DNA from: Diplonema papillatum
Taxonomy: Eukaryota; Euglenozoa; Diplonemea; Diplonemida; Diplonemidae
Length of the DNA stretch: 64,000 bases
Direction of reading: 5' to 3'
NCBI GenBank assembly: GCA_030068145.1
Contig: JAPJBO010000803.1
Span: forward strand, 40,951-104,950
Of the stretch, positions 51,301 through 60,721 are shown piece by piece (position 1 is the first letter of the stretch; every line of letters starts with the position of its first letter). The position numbers and the translations under genes are program-made. Below the pieces are notes generated by a model that did no database searches, was not told the DNA's origin, and saw only the letters and a program-made list of their open reading frames with translations.

Positions 51301-54300
51301 CCCTTCGCTGACGATGCCGCGGGTCACCTCCTCAACTCATTCCTATCCTGGTCGATCCGAGCAAAACAGGGGGGTTTAGTGGGAGGGCTGGTTGGTGTGA
51401 TCTACTGTTCATCAGAAGTCTTCGCAACTTTTCACAATCAGTGTTGACCCATAGTTTTTGCACAGTTCTGCAAACATCTGCAAAGTCTGCGTGGTACCCA
51501 TTTGCATGCAAATGGCACCCCACCAGCGCAACAAGAAAACAACAAGTTATTTGTGCACGAGGGCGGCAACCGGATCATATGGAAAACATGCCCAAGTTGT
51601 AACAAGTCGTGAAAAGTCCGAACAAGAACACAATAAGTTGTGGAAAGAGTTTGTAGTTGTATCGTTTTCTCCCCCTCTAGCCTCCTTTCTAAATGAGCAC
51701 AAGGCATCCCCTTGCGTATTTTGAGTCGTTACTCGCAAGCCGACGGCCCAACACAGATCGAAGCCTGCGAGCGGGAGTTGTACGTTTTGGAGAGGGAACG
51801 GCATCGCGAAGTGAAGAAGCGTGTCGAAGACAAGGAGAAGGACGAGCAGCGCCGGATGGAGTTCGAACGGTTCTGCCAAGTTTGCGACAGCCACACGGCG
51901 CACCTTGACATGACCATCCGCAACTGCGAGAGCATGATCCACATCTCGAACCTCACGGGCGACTTCGTGCAGAGTGGGTTCACCAGCCTCGCGTCCGACT
52001 TCCAGGCCAAGTCTTCGTCTTACGGAGGCACGGCCCTCGCCCTGCACAAAGAGCACTTGACCATGTTCCGCGGCCTGTTCCTTGCCCTCGGGGATCTCAC
52101 GCATAAAAAGGTCTGCACTTTTTTTTAGAGTTAAAGTTCGCTTGAAATTCCGGGGTTTTAGGGTCTCCGTGTGACCGTTCATGAATGGGTTCTCTTAGAG
52201 CAAGAAAGGGCTATGTGGTTACGGGTTGTATATTTAGTGCACGCTTTCGTTATGGGTTATGGCTAGCCATGTCCGGGACTGTTGTGACCGACACCAAGTA
52301 CATTCCTTCGTGGAGTGTAGTCTTGGGCCCCCCACGTTCTACAAGTTGAGCATTGAGTTCTTTGAGGTGCAAGTGCCATCAAGGCAGGCGAGCACTGTTC
52401 ACGGGCTATCGAGCGTAGAGTTGTTCACGGCCTGCCGCGATTGCTTCGATCTTCGTGGCTTCCCTGTCGGGGATGCGAGCTTCGAGGACTCCTGCAGGGG
52501 TCGCTTCCGCCTCCTTCTGGGAGGCGCGTCTTTGGGCTCGCCGGTTGGCGTGCGCGGAAGGGTTGTTTGTATGGGGATGATGTTCCCCGTTGATGACGTC
52601 GGTGATGATGACGGTGATGAAGGCGGGGAGGTTGGTGAGCTGGCGAGGCACCGCGCCGTTCGCGTGCGTTGCCGCGTCGCTGCTTTCTTGGCCGGGCGCT
52701 TCGGCCCCCGGTGGGTGGTCGGTCGCGGGGTCTCCTGCAGGATACGCTTCCGCCCCTTCCTGGGCGACTCGGACAGTTGCTCAGCCGCAGGCGAGCGCGG
52801 CGTGGCCGCGGGCGCCGGCGTGTTCGTGTTGGGTGGTGCGGCGGGCTTCGTAGCCTTCGGTTCGTCGGCACTGTGGTGCCCTTTGCCGCAGCACGCGGCG
52901 GGTCGTCGCTCTGCGAGCGTCGGCAGCTGGCGGCACCCTTCGCACGGGCCGCGGTTGTGTTCGCGGCACCCGTGGTGCCCTGCGGCACAGCACGTCTTCG
53001 GCGTGTTGCAGACCGCGCACCTGGACATTCGGTGTCGGTCGCAGATCGCGATGGGTAGCCCGTCGTCGGCGGCGTGGTGGTGCCGACAGCACGCCTGCAC
53101 GGTGGGCCCCTGTTTGTCTCCGAGGCGGCGGCAGACCTCACACTTCCCCTTGTAGTGCGCGACGCACTTCGTCGCGTTCCTCTTGTCGACCACCGCGCCC
53201 AGAAAATGGACGGGGTCCGGGTTTGCGGCAGGTCTCTGGGGGGCGGGCCACCGGCCTGCCCTCGCGCGTCGTTCGTCGTTGTACACGCCCCCCTCGCGCG
53301 TCGTTCGTCGTTGTACACGGGCCCATTGTCGTAGGCTCCGTTCCCCTTCAACTGTTCCTGGACGATTCCTCCTGCGGGCATCCGGTGTCGGGGTCTGGGT
53401 TCCAGGCCCGGCAGGCTGGGCAGTCCAACAAAGGACAGTGCCGTCGTCACCGCCTTTATCGATCCGGGCAGGCAGCCGCCGAGCTCTTGCTGGGCCGCCA
53501 GCTTCATGACGGCACTGATCATGCATCGCATGCCGTTCGCTTTCTCGCGAAGCGTTTTCGCCTCCTTCTTGGGCAGCCGTACGTCCAAGCCGGAATACAA
53601 CTCGAAGTCGACAGCGAGCTCAACCGATGCTACGTCGCCGGTCGATGACCACTCAAGTCCCGCGAGCCAGTCCACGAGGGCGAGGAAGGTCCGTTCGTCC
53701 CAGTACCGTAACCACGCCCAAGCCGGGGCGATCCGCTGATACGGGAAATCGTACCTTCGCACCGGATTCTGCCCGCAAAGCTCCCACGGAGTTCTCGCTT
53801 TGCGGTCCTTCCATTCTTGGTTGACGTGCCTCGCACGTTCTGCCAGGATCTCCGCCATGAGGGATTGAACCGGCCCGACCAGATCTCTCGTGCGCGTCGT
53901 AGCAATTCCGTGCTCGAGGAGGCACCTGGGCCAGTCCCTCTTTTCCGCGGCTACGATCGCCGCGTACTCTGCTTTCGCGCGGATCGGGGTGTAGGCACCG
54001 CACCGCCAGAAGATGTGCGCCTCGTCCTCGACGCTCCCGTTGCCGCAGCTCGTACATGCGGGGTCACCTCCCTGATGCATCCGCGAAGTGTGCTGCGCCG
54101 TGTTGACGCCTCCGGCGATCGCCACTCTGATGAGCCGCGCGGTCTGGGGTGGGCAGGCCCGCGATTTCCACAGCGCGTTGGTGGCGTCAAGGTCGACGTC
54201 GGCGATGCCGGCATAACTGCCGCGCCTCGCGACGAGTCTCGCCCGCAGCCGCGTCTTCAGGTCGGAGCGGATATCGTGGTTCCGCTCTGCTGGGGACTTG

Positions 54301-57300
54301 CCCAATGGCAAGTACGGTTCACCGTTTCGTTTTACATCGTCGAGGGGGCCGCCTGCCCAGTCGTGACCGCACGGCTCCAGTCCGTACTTCACAGCGATTC
54401 CTACGGGTCCCAGCGCCGCCGTCACGCGGGGCCCGTACATCTCCCGTATCTTTGCTGCTTGTGGTACGAGGTGCGGGAGTCTCTGGCATGCGGTGTAGAA
54501 TTGCCCCGTTATGCTGTAGGCCATCCGGGTCGCCGGATCCGTCAGATGCGCCTTCTCGAGGATTCCCAGAACTGCCTCGGGTGCTCGCTTCGGGTTCTTC
54601 GTCCCCCATACCGCCGACATGACTCCGGTCGTCAGCTTCTCAACGGATTCCTTGGTCGTTGGGGCGAAGGGTACTCTCGCCAGCGCGGCTGGGAGGATCG
54701 CGGATTGTACTAAGAGCACTCTGCTCGGTTGCGGAATCGGGACGTGACGTAGGTTGTGGGCGGTGCTGGTGGCGGTCTCGAGCCTGGCCGTGTCGTTGTG
54801 GTCGCGCCCCTTCCGTGAGGTGCTCAGTTTGGCCCCAAGGCATTTTAGCGCTGTCGCCTGGGGAAACTTCCTCCCCGTGCTCCGGAGCTGAAGTCGCGAC
54901 ACGTAATCACGGACGGTCGTGAACACAAACGTCTTGTCCATGTTCAACGCCATGCCGGTGAGCCGGCAGAACTCGTCTACTACGTCGACTCCCTTCTGGA
55001 GGGCTGCTTCCGAGATCCTCGTCATCAGATTCGCATCATCCGCGTACGATTCAGTGAGCAATCCGGGTGCTTCTGCCTTCACCGCCTTCATTGGGATGGA
55101 GAGCAACGCGTTGATGAGGATGACTGAGATCGGGCAGCCCTGGAGGATCCCGTTCGTCACCTCGAACTCGTCCCCGACTCCCAGCGGCAGTTTGAAACGC
55201 CTTACGAGCACCCCGTATATTCCCCGCAGTGGCGTCATAATTCGTTCATGCAGCCCGAGTTCCTGCATCAGGCGCATCGTCAGCTCGTGCGGCACGCGGT
55301 CGAAGCACTTCGAGAAGTCAAGGGAGAGCCCGTAGAGCGGGTCTCCGCTTAACAGGGCATACTCGATCTCCATCGCCATCGTCATCAGAGGGTCTTCTCC
55401 GCGGTGGCCAGGGCGGAATCCGTGTTGGCCGTCCTCGATCCAGCCTTCCTGCCAGGTCACTATGTCTTTGAGCCGTCGACAGGCCCAGAGACGGTAAACA
55501 CAGGAGGTCACCGTGATCGGTCTCATCTTCACCGGGTCGTTGTCGTCACCTTTCGGCGTCATGGTGACCAGGGCTGTTTGCAGTGCCCGTGGCCATTCGC
55601 CGGTCCTCTCAACCAGATTCAACAGCTCCGCGAGGGCGTCCAGCATCGGGTCAGGCAACGCCTTCAGCTCTGCCATTCTCCACCCGTCTACTCCACACGC
55701 CCCTTTGGCACTCTTTTTCATCAACAGGGCACGCAGGTCTGCGCCCGTTATCTCCTCCACCTCCATCGGCTGCCGGTGGATGTAGCTCTTGAAGCGGTCG
55801 GCAAAGAGGTTGTATAGCGGCTCCGGCTGCTCCTTGTAGGATCGGAATATCGGATCCCACGCGCTCTGCAGGACGGCATCCATCTCATCGACGTTCGCCG
55901 TGACCCGGTCCGTTCTCAGCGTCGTTGCTTCTCGTCGCGGCTGCCGCCGGCACCAGGCGGCAAGCCCTCGCCGGTCCGTGTCGGCGCGGTTCACCGCCTC
56001 CCTGACGTACTTGCCGTGGCGGGCTGCCATGCCTTCTCGTCCGAGCCGGTTGTTGCGGTCCCGGACTGCCCGCAGCAAGGTTCCACATTCCTGAGCGGTC
56101 GGGAAGTTGAGCATTAAGTTCTCTAAGGTGCAAGTGCCATCAAGGCAGGCGAGCACTGTTCACGGGCTAGCGTTACTTTACGACGTCGTCCGTCGGGAGA
56201 GTCAACGATGATGAGGATGTGGTCAAACTAGTCATTTCCAAGTCAAGTTCAATTCCCGCTCGCTTTCGCGGTGCGAACTTTCCGGGCCGGTTTGGCTGTT
56301 TCCGGGTCGACGATGGGGAAGAAGTCAGGCATTCCTTTTCGAGTTGAGCAGGGGTTACCTTGTAGCCCGTACCGGTCTGTTGTCCGCGTTTATATGTATT
56401 TTCTCGCAGTGTGGTGTTTGGGTTTCGCGGCACTTGCGGTGCTTCACGTGGTGCGGGTTGTTTCCGCCCTAAAATAAGGTTTTTTTTTTGTGTTAACAAT
56501 GCATTGTTGGTACTAAGAATTAGTAGTTGGCAGCGTACTAAAAGCAACTCACCAAATCAGGTGAAAAGCCGCTAGTGCGCACAAACAAACGGAAGCGCCA
56601 TTTCCTGTTTTTGTATAAGCACCTGCTTGGTAGGGAGTACGTGAGACCGCCCTTGCGAAACCTCGAAGGAGCATAGTGTGGTACTCATCAGCATGCCGAG
56701 GACTCCCCACTGTGTTGCAATAAGATTCCAGTCTCAAATGGTGTGATCCACAGTAGAAAACTTAACTTCCCATGAAACTGACTATGAACTTCCGAAGTCC
56801 ATGTACACCTGGGTCCCACTCCCGCATTGTGGGAGTGGCACTCCCACATTGAGGGAGTGGCACTCTCGCATTGAGGGAGTGGCACTCCCGTGAGGGAGTG
56901 GCAATCTCGCATTGATTGTGGGAGTGGCACTCTCGCATTGAGGGAGTGGCACTCTCGCATTGAGGGGGTCCCACTCCCGCATTGTGGGAGTGGCACCCCC
57001 GCATTGAGGGAGTGGCACTCCCGTATTGAGGGAGTGGCACTCTCGCATTGAGGGGGTCCCACTCCCGCATTGAGGGAATGACACTCCCATATTGAGGGAG
57101 TGGACTCTCGCATTGAGGGGCGCATTGTGGGAGTGGCACTCTCGCATTGAGGGGGTCCCACTCTCGCATTGAGGGAGTGGCACTCTCGCATTGAGGGAGT
57201 GGCACTCTCGCATTGATTGTGGGAGTGGCACTCTCGCATTGACGGAGTGGCACTCCCGTGTTGAGGGAGTGCCCTACTTGCTTTGATCATAGGTGTCACG

Positions 57301-58217
57301 GCAAGTTTTGGCAGCCGCTGCTTAACAGTGCATGCTAATCCATGTGGTTCATGTGCTCAAAAGAACTCAGAGCTTAACAAAGTTTGACGTGGGCGCTTTA
57401 GATTTACATCTGAATGACTCCTCAACACAAAACAAGTTGTCGACAACTAACAAGTAAAAGAATAAAACAAACTCACGCAGTTCTTCGCTCACGGGATCAA
57501 CACAAACTGACTGAGCGAATTTCGCCGGAAACACAAACACAAAAGGCTTTTCACGCCGTAGCAGAACGACCACACCCTACCCAATCCCAAGCACCCCCTA
57601 AACGCGTTAGGGGACTTCACAAGGTTTCACAACGGAGTGACACAACACCCGAAACGAGCTGCACCCTCTCACTTTTCTCAACCCCCCGCCATACTCAAGC
57701 CTCTACAGTCAACCGGAGACTTTAAAATACCGACCTTCTAATCCACAAATAACGCTACAAAACGCAGGAGAAGAAGATCGAAGACGTCGACAAGCAGATC
57801 CAAGCGTCGCACATCAACCAAGAGCTCTGCGCGGACACGCTCAATCCGAACGCGAAGCGCTTCAGCGATTTGAAGAAGGAGCTGCTGCGGGTGCGAGACG
57901 ACTTGGAGCAGGACGTGCGGGAGCTGAAGGAGAAGGCGGCGGAGGCCCTCGAGAAGTTCAAGCTCTCCGAAGAGGCCCTGCGGGACGCCGAGGTGGCGTT
58001 CATCCACCCTGTGATCGAGCATCAGGAGCAGTCGCTGGCCACCCGGGCGAAGATGGTCGAGTTCAAAGCCCTGGCCATCGGCCACGTCGACTCGGTGCCC
58101 ATCCGGAACGAGATCGAAGACCTCAAGCGGCAGATCGCGTCGACCAAGCAGCAGGTTGAAAACGTCAACGCCAAGTGCATCCCGACGGCCGCCATGCTCC
58201 CGGCGATAAAAGCCTGA
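42208..58217 (+). CDS. PFR: Paraflagellar rod protein (PFR1/PFR2 family), five exons over 16 kb
   Basis: Exons 42208-42939, 43950-44440, 50838-51021, 51757-52110 and 57768-58217 join in phase with GT-AG borders into 736 codons plus stop. Residues 1-150 are low-complexity (Ala run 39-48, Gln run 107-114) and not typical of the family. From about residue 150 the chain is helical and follows PFR proteins in order: LLRDLEGGSDWNL (202-214), AREQREEALEDGEMQLAEKH in exon 2, EALKQKCEQD in exon 3, REVKKRVEDKEKDEQRRMEF and HKEHLTMFRGLFLALGDL in exon 4, and IEDVDKQIQ, LNPNAKRFSDLKKELLRVRD, AFIHPVIE and RAKMVEFKALA in exon 5. The codon split between exons 2 and 3 restores Lys408. PFR proteins build the lattice beside the axoneme in euglenozoan flagella. 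The introns hold exon copies, a satellite and LINE-C. Confidence 0.93.
43165..43380 (+). pseudogene. Partial copy of PFR exon 1 plus donor, copy 2
   Basis: GACCAGCAAAAGGAAGTCAC through GAAGCGCAG and GTACAATCTTTCTGTCC repeat the last part of exon 1 and the start of intron 1. The left junction (ATACCGCGCGCAGG) differs from exon 1. If the CAG there were used as acceptor, the reading frame would shift by one, so inclusion would break the protein. Confidence 0.9.
43578..43800 (+). pseudogene. Partial copy of PFR exon 1 plus donor, copy 3
   Basis: Third copy, about 413 bp after copy 2, identical at nearly every coding base (GGGCTGG for GGGCGGG is a difference). Units include the intron piece with CTTCCTGCCATCCCACCCTC. 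Confidence 0.9.
44550..44672 (+). repeat. Dispersed repeat family a in PFR intron 2
   Basis: TTAGTCGTCATTAAGATCGC AGGTCTTAGAAG through CATCGTAACTTCACCCCTCG. Confidence 0.85.
44703..45030 (+). repeat. Dispersed repeat family a, long copy in PFR intron 2
   Basis: Second copy 150 bp downstream. The middle carries an extra TCTCGCGCGGGAAGCCCGCG (inverted GCGCGGG/CCCGCGC) to CTCCGCGCATAAGTAG not present at 13938-14165. Confidence 0.85.
45308..50279 (+). repeat. 53 bp satellite, 94 copies, inside PFR intron 2
   Basis: The unit is GAGATGCCGTCCCAGGGCCA, ACTTCGCTTTGGGACGTCAA, CTCGTATTGRTGC. From the first unit at 45308 to the last at 50237 the distance is exactly 93 x 53, so no unit has gained or lost a base. 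Nearly all variation is one G/A site near the end of the unit; rare others include TTGAGACG near 47190 and TATGGGTG near 49965. CGTCCCA and TGGGACG in each unit can pair as a 7 bp stem. Long open frames across the array are by-products. Confidence 0.98.
50500..50830 (+). repeat. Short interspersed repeat in PFR intron 2 (three copies)
   Basis: AATGCCCAGCAATTGCACTC GCTGCTTTCC(G)TCCA(C/T)GAA occurs from 50505, 50590 and 50758, with GCCGTTTGCACAGTCTCGAG after the first two. It runs up to the exon 3 acceptor. Confidence 0.85.
52343..52407. repeat. 65 bp direct repeat flanking LINE-C, left
   Basis: AAGTTGAGCATTGAGTTCTT to TTCACGGGCT, the same orientation as 56104-56168 with three mismatches. Confidence 0.92.
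52408..56103 (-). mobile_element. LINE-C: 5'-truncated non-LTR retrotransposon in PFR intron 4
   Basis: Minus-strand element of 3.7 kb related to LINE-A (same RT layout, finger, ELAVDFEL motif and Cys/His tail) but lacking OTU and endonuclease domains (5' truncation) and RNase H. It ends in AACAACTCTACGCTCGAT with no poly-A. The 65 bp direct repeats on both sides are a target duplication or a pre-existing tandem. Confidence 0.9.
52425..56156 (-). CDS. LINE-C reverse transcriptase ORF, frameshifted C-terminus
   Basis: 1243 codons open, the first 18 or so read from the flanking repeat (MLACLDGTCTLENLMLNF). RT motifs are intact: MKKSAKGACGVDGWRM near 146-161, LSLDFSKCFD with D280, ILQGCPIS, and YADD at 371-374. 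The finger C-x2-C-x9-H-x4-C follows (CTSCGNGSVEDEAHIFWRC). After about residue 990 the frame is wrong: a 32 bp tandem duplication (53261 and 53293, CTCGCGCGTCGTTCGTCGTT) shifts it. The correct Cys/His tail (CVAHYKGKCEVC, CCRHHHAADD, CDRHRMSRCAVC, CCAAGHHGC) continues in the neighbouring frame between about 53250 and 52850. No RNase H motifs are present where LINE-A has them. Not functional as it stands. Confidence 0.9.
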   Translation of the reverse strand: MLACLDGTCTLENLMLNFPTAQECGTLLRAVRDRNNRLGREGMAARHGKYVREAVNRADTDRRGLAAWCRRQPRREATTLRTDRVTANVDEMDAVLQSAWDPIFRSYKEQPEPLYNLFADRFKSYIHRQPMEVEEITGADLRALLMKKSAKGACGVDGWRMAELKALPDPMLDALAELLNLVERTGEWPRALQTALVTMTPKGDDNDPVKMRPITVTSCVYRLWACRRLKDIVTWQEGWIEDGQHGFRPGHRGEDPLMTMAMEIEYALLSGDPLYGLSLDFSKCFDRVPHELTMRLMQELGLHERIMTPLRGIYGVLVRRFKLPLGVGDEFEVTNGILQGCPISVILINALLSIPMKAVKAEAPGLLTESYADDANLMTRISEAALQKGVDVVDEFCRLTGMALNMDKTFVFTTVRDYVSRLQLRSTGRKFPQATALKCLGAKLSTSRKGRDHNDTARLETATSTAHNLRHVPIPQPSRVLLVQSAILPAALARVPFAPTTKESVEKLTTGVMSAVWGTKNPKRAPEAVLGILEKAHLTDPATRMAYSITGQFYTACQRLPHLVPQAAKIREMYGPRVTAALGPVGIAVKYGLEPCGHDWAGGPLDDVKRNGEPYLPLGKSPAERNHDIRSDLKTRLRARLVARRGSYAGIADVDLDATNALWKSRACPPQTARLIRVAIAGGVNTAQHTSRMHQGGDPACTSCGNGSVEDEAHIFWRCGAYTPIRAKAEYAAIVAAEKRDWPRCLLEHGIATTRTRDLVGPVQSLMAEILAERARHVNQEWKDRKARTPWELCGQNPVRRYDFPYQRIAPAWAWLRYWDERTFLALVDWLAGLEWSSTGDVASVELAVDFELYSGLDVRLPKKEAKTLREKANGMRCMISAVMKLAAQQELGGCLPGSIKAVTTALSFVGLPSLPGLEPRPRHRMPAGGIVQEQLKGNGAYDNGPVYNDERRARGACTTTNDARGQAGGPPPRDLPQTRTPSIFWARWSTRGTRRSASRTTRGSVRSAAASETNRGPPCRRAVGTTTPPTTGYPSRSATDTECPGARSATRRRRAVPQGTTGAANTTAARAKGAASCRRSQSDDPPRAAAKGTTVPTNRRLRSPPHHPTRTRRRPRPRRARLRLSNCPSRPGRGGSVSCRRPRDRPPTGGRSARPRKQRRGNARERRGASPAHQPPRLHHRHHHRRHQRGTSSPYKQPFRARQPASPKTRLPEGGGSDPCRSPRSSHPRQGSHEDRSNRGRP
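56104..56168. repeat. 65 bp direct repeat flanking LINE-C, right
   Basis: AAGTTGAGCATTAAGTTCTC to TTCACGGGCT. Continues into GACGTCGTCCGTCGGGAGAG and further sequence also present, inverted, at 41217-41318. Confidence 0.92.
56812..57272. repeat. 22 bp tandem repeat, about 20 copies
   Basis: Unit GGGAGTGGCACTCTCGCATT GA with variants (CCCGCATTGA, GGGGTCCCACT, TTGTGGGAG). GGGAGTG and CACTCCC give overlapping short inverted repeats. A small related patch is at 61258-61325. Confidence 0.95.
57370..57500 (+). repeat. Dispersed repeat family g, copy
   Basis: AACAAAGTTTGACGTGGGCG, TTAGATTTACATCTGAATGA, then AAGTTGTCGACAACTAACAA and AACTCACGCAGTTCTTC. Confidence 0.8.
57565..57760 (+). repeat. Dispersed repeat family b, copy at the acceptor of PFR exon 5
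   Basis: TTTTCACGCCGTAGCAGAAC, ACGCGTTAGGGGACTTCACA and CAGTCAACCGGAGACTTTAA to ACAAATAACGCTACAA, then AACGCAG and exon 5. The repeat ends 7 bp before the splice junction. Confidence 0.9.
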
Positions 58218-58309
58218 GAGCAGACGAACTGGCAAACTGTGTGCGCGACAAAAAAAACCTGCCTATTCATCCTCGAAGTGAAGCTTGTCCAAGCACAAAA
58301 TCTGAGTTC

Positions 58310-58550
58310 TGAGCTATTCGATTCGTCGAATAATCATGGAACAGTTTTCGGGGGGTGCGAATAGTTGCAAGGTCGTACAAAACTAGAGGAAACAGTCTCA
58401 ACGACGAGGTATTATTCGATCATTTCGTCGAATAATCATAGAACAGTTTTTGGGTGACCATGACAAGTCGAACAGTTGCAAGGTCACACAAAACTAGAAA
58501 AACCAGTCTGAACGACAGCGTCAATTCACTGAGCTATTATTCGATTCGTG
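58310..58550 (+). repeat. Two-copy repeat of about 125 bp with TCGTCGAATAATCAT
   Basis: GTCGAATAATCATGGAACAG, AGTTGCAAGGTCGTACAAAA and CAGTCTCAACGAC recur from 58430 with small changes. The TCGAATAAT/ATTATTCGA inverted motifs resemble the MITE ends at 12585-12722. Confidence 0.85.
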
Positions 58551-59104
58551 TTACCTGCACGGTGAAGCCCAGCCTCAGAAGCTGGAGTTAAAGAGGGTGT
58601 GCCCCCAAAGTACATGTGCATCCCGACAGCTGCCGTGCCATCGCCGATAAGAGCCCATACATAGAGCACGCGAAAAGCGGTCTGCCCAGCACGCGCACGT
58701 GAAAGAGAGTACGTGTGCAAGCGAAAACGTGGCAATTGTGTCGTCGAAGTGTGGAAGCCCTTGCATGATATGTGCGATCGATAGAAACGCAAGAGCTACC
58801 CAATTCACTGCAGCCGCGCTTACCCGCCCGTCAAACGGTCTACCGGAGACCGAAAAAATACCGGCTTAAAAACTCGAAAACAGTCTAAAGAAACACGAAC
58901 CAGTCTAAAAAAGAAATTTCCCGCGGCGATGGGTGACCTTTTCCAAGGACCATCCTCCTGCCCCCACTCCCGTCTATCTGTTGAGTGCTTCACCCGGCGA
59001 GCTACGAGGGTGTAACCACGTATTTTGTATCAGAAAAAGCCCAAAAACGCGAAAGGACGGTGCTACGGCATGATTCGGCAACCGGTGCTAAACGTGCACA
59101 CAGT
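58551..59104. other. Stretch without a recognised gene
   Basis: Contains a family c hairpin piece (CCCAGCCTCAGAAGCTGGAG, 58567-58586) and CATCCCGACAGCTGCCGTGC CATCGCCGATAA at 58619-58650. The latter resembles the end of PFR exon 5 (CATCCCGACGGCCGCCATGC TCCCGGCGATAA, 58181-58208) and is probably a short duplicated scrap. Confidence 0.5.
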
Positions 59105-59320
59105 GCATGCTAATCCAAGTGGTTCACGTACTTAAAAGAATTCAATGCTCAAGAGTACGACAACTCTATGGCACCATAAAGTCCAGAAAATCCATGGTGA
59201 AGAAAGAAAACCAAAAATACCGTCACTAAAAGGCATGAAACAAGACGCTGAAAGTAAATAATGTTGTCGACAACGAAAAGCAAAAAAATATACCAAAACT
59301 ACGCATTTCTTCAGTCGTGC
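59105..59320 (+). repeat. Dispersed repeat family g, copy
   Basis: CATGCTAATCCAAGTGGTTC, AAAGAATTCAATGCTCAAGA, GACAACTCTATGGCACCATA, and AATAATGTTGTCGACAACGA. The second half matches 35980-36115 as well. Confidence 0.8.
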
Positions 59321-59649
59321 AAACCCCCGTGTCCATCCACGGTGTGCTCTGCGGAGTTTACTTCGCAGCACTGCCGCCGTGAATAGACGACGCGTCGGTG
59401 CACCCACCATCGATCTGAGTTTTCTATCTGATTGCTCAAACACGCGCTTTTCTAACTCCAGCTTCGGGGCTGAGGCTGGACCCCACTACTTGCAGGGGTA
59501 GCGATCGCCTGTTTCATTGAAAGTATGAAAATACTGCAAGGAATAGTCGAATGTGGTGCACCTCGGGAGAGTTCGTGCCGCCCACGATTGCGGGAGTGGG
59601 AAGCCCATTGAAGTTTGCAGCTTCTCCCCCCTTTTCTTTTTTTTGGAGA

Positions 59650-59910
59650 CATTGCTACCAGGGAAAGCGCCTGCTACACGGGAGCCAAGCTTCACGTGTT
59701 CGGCGGTACTGCAGAGCCACGGGCCTACGGGTCAAGTGGCTACCGATTTCCCAAACTAAAGCATCAAGGCTTGGCGCACCTTGGGGCTTGGCGCTCGCGC
59801 TAGCACGAGCTCGTCGTGACGGTCAGCCGCAGGGCAGAGCGGACGGGGTTGTGGCACTGTGCTGCCTCCGACTCAAGCTTTGCAAGCTGTAGTTGACCGT
59901 CACGTTCCTG
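59650..59910 (-). repeat. Dispersed repeat family d, inverted long copy
   Basis: CCAGGGAAAGCGCCTGCTAC, GAGCCAAGCTTCACGTGTTC to CTTTGCAAGCTGTAGTTGAC, the reverse complement of 18540-18800. Confidence 0.88.
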
Positions 59911-59929
59911 GACCAGGAGCGGCCTTTTT

Positions 59930-60065
59930 CTTTTTGTATAAGCACCTGCTTTGTAGGAAATGCTTGAGGAGACTGCCAGTTGCGATAGATCAAAGGAGGT
60001 AAATGTGCTGTAGCCCACACGAAACACAGGTAAATCTGGGTTTAGTGGCGGGCGTAAGCGTTCAA
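59930..60065 (-). repeat. Dispersed repeat family e, inverted copy
   Basis: AGCACCTGCTTTGTAGGAAA, TGCGATAGATCAAAGGAGGT and GGCGGGCGTAAGCGTTCAAC. Confidence 0.85.
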
Positions 60066-60487
60066 CAAAAAAGACCCACTTTGTAGTTGTATTGTTTTCT
60101 CCCCCTCTAACCTCCTTCGAAATGAGCACAAGGGGCCTCGAGTATTTCTTAAGAGTACATCTGTACTGACGGGAACATTTCCGGAACAACGGTTGCACAT
60201 GAAAGAGAAACAGCGAAGCCAGGCAAATCAACCGGTCGGGGGATGCTTAGCAGCCAATGGCCTGATGGCTGAGTGCACACCTAAGCAGGGCTGCATCCTC
60301 GTGTTGTAGCCGTGTTGTGTATAAGGCTTCGTGGGGGCCTGGTCAACCACCTCATCACAAGGCGCAAACCTTTCTTGACAGTGATTGGACAGTCGGGATT
60401 GCCGGGGGCGGGTCTCCATGAAGAAGAGAAAAGTAAAGCAAGACCTGCCCCCTGCGCCTGCTGTCTCCGGCTGCTTCGGCAGACGAC

Positions 60488-60513
60488 ACATACTTACTAC
60501 TACTACTACTACT
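60488..60513 (+). repeat. (TAC)n microsatellite
   Basis: CATACTTACTACTACTACTA CTACTACTGAG. Confidence 0.9.
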
Positions 60514-60721
60514 GAGCGAAGAGGTAGTCTGTAGCGGCTTGTGCAGTCTATCGACACAGATTGTTGCTGCATAACAAGTTCATAACAAGCTTTTAGCAGG
60601 CTTATTTCCAAAGTACGACGAGAGCGTGGACTGCGAGCCACGGCGCTTCACTTTTAGCTGTCGTCACGGTGGAACGCTTCGAACAAAATGAGCAGATATC
60701 ACTGCTCTCTTGTACTCCGTT

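Noticed and set aside
56688-57299. Minus-strand ECHSLNARVPLPQ repeat protein
   Set aside because: Product of the 22 bp tandem repeat in PFR intron 4; no non-repeat coding around it.
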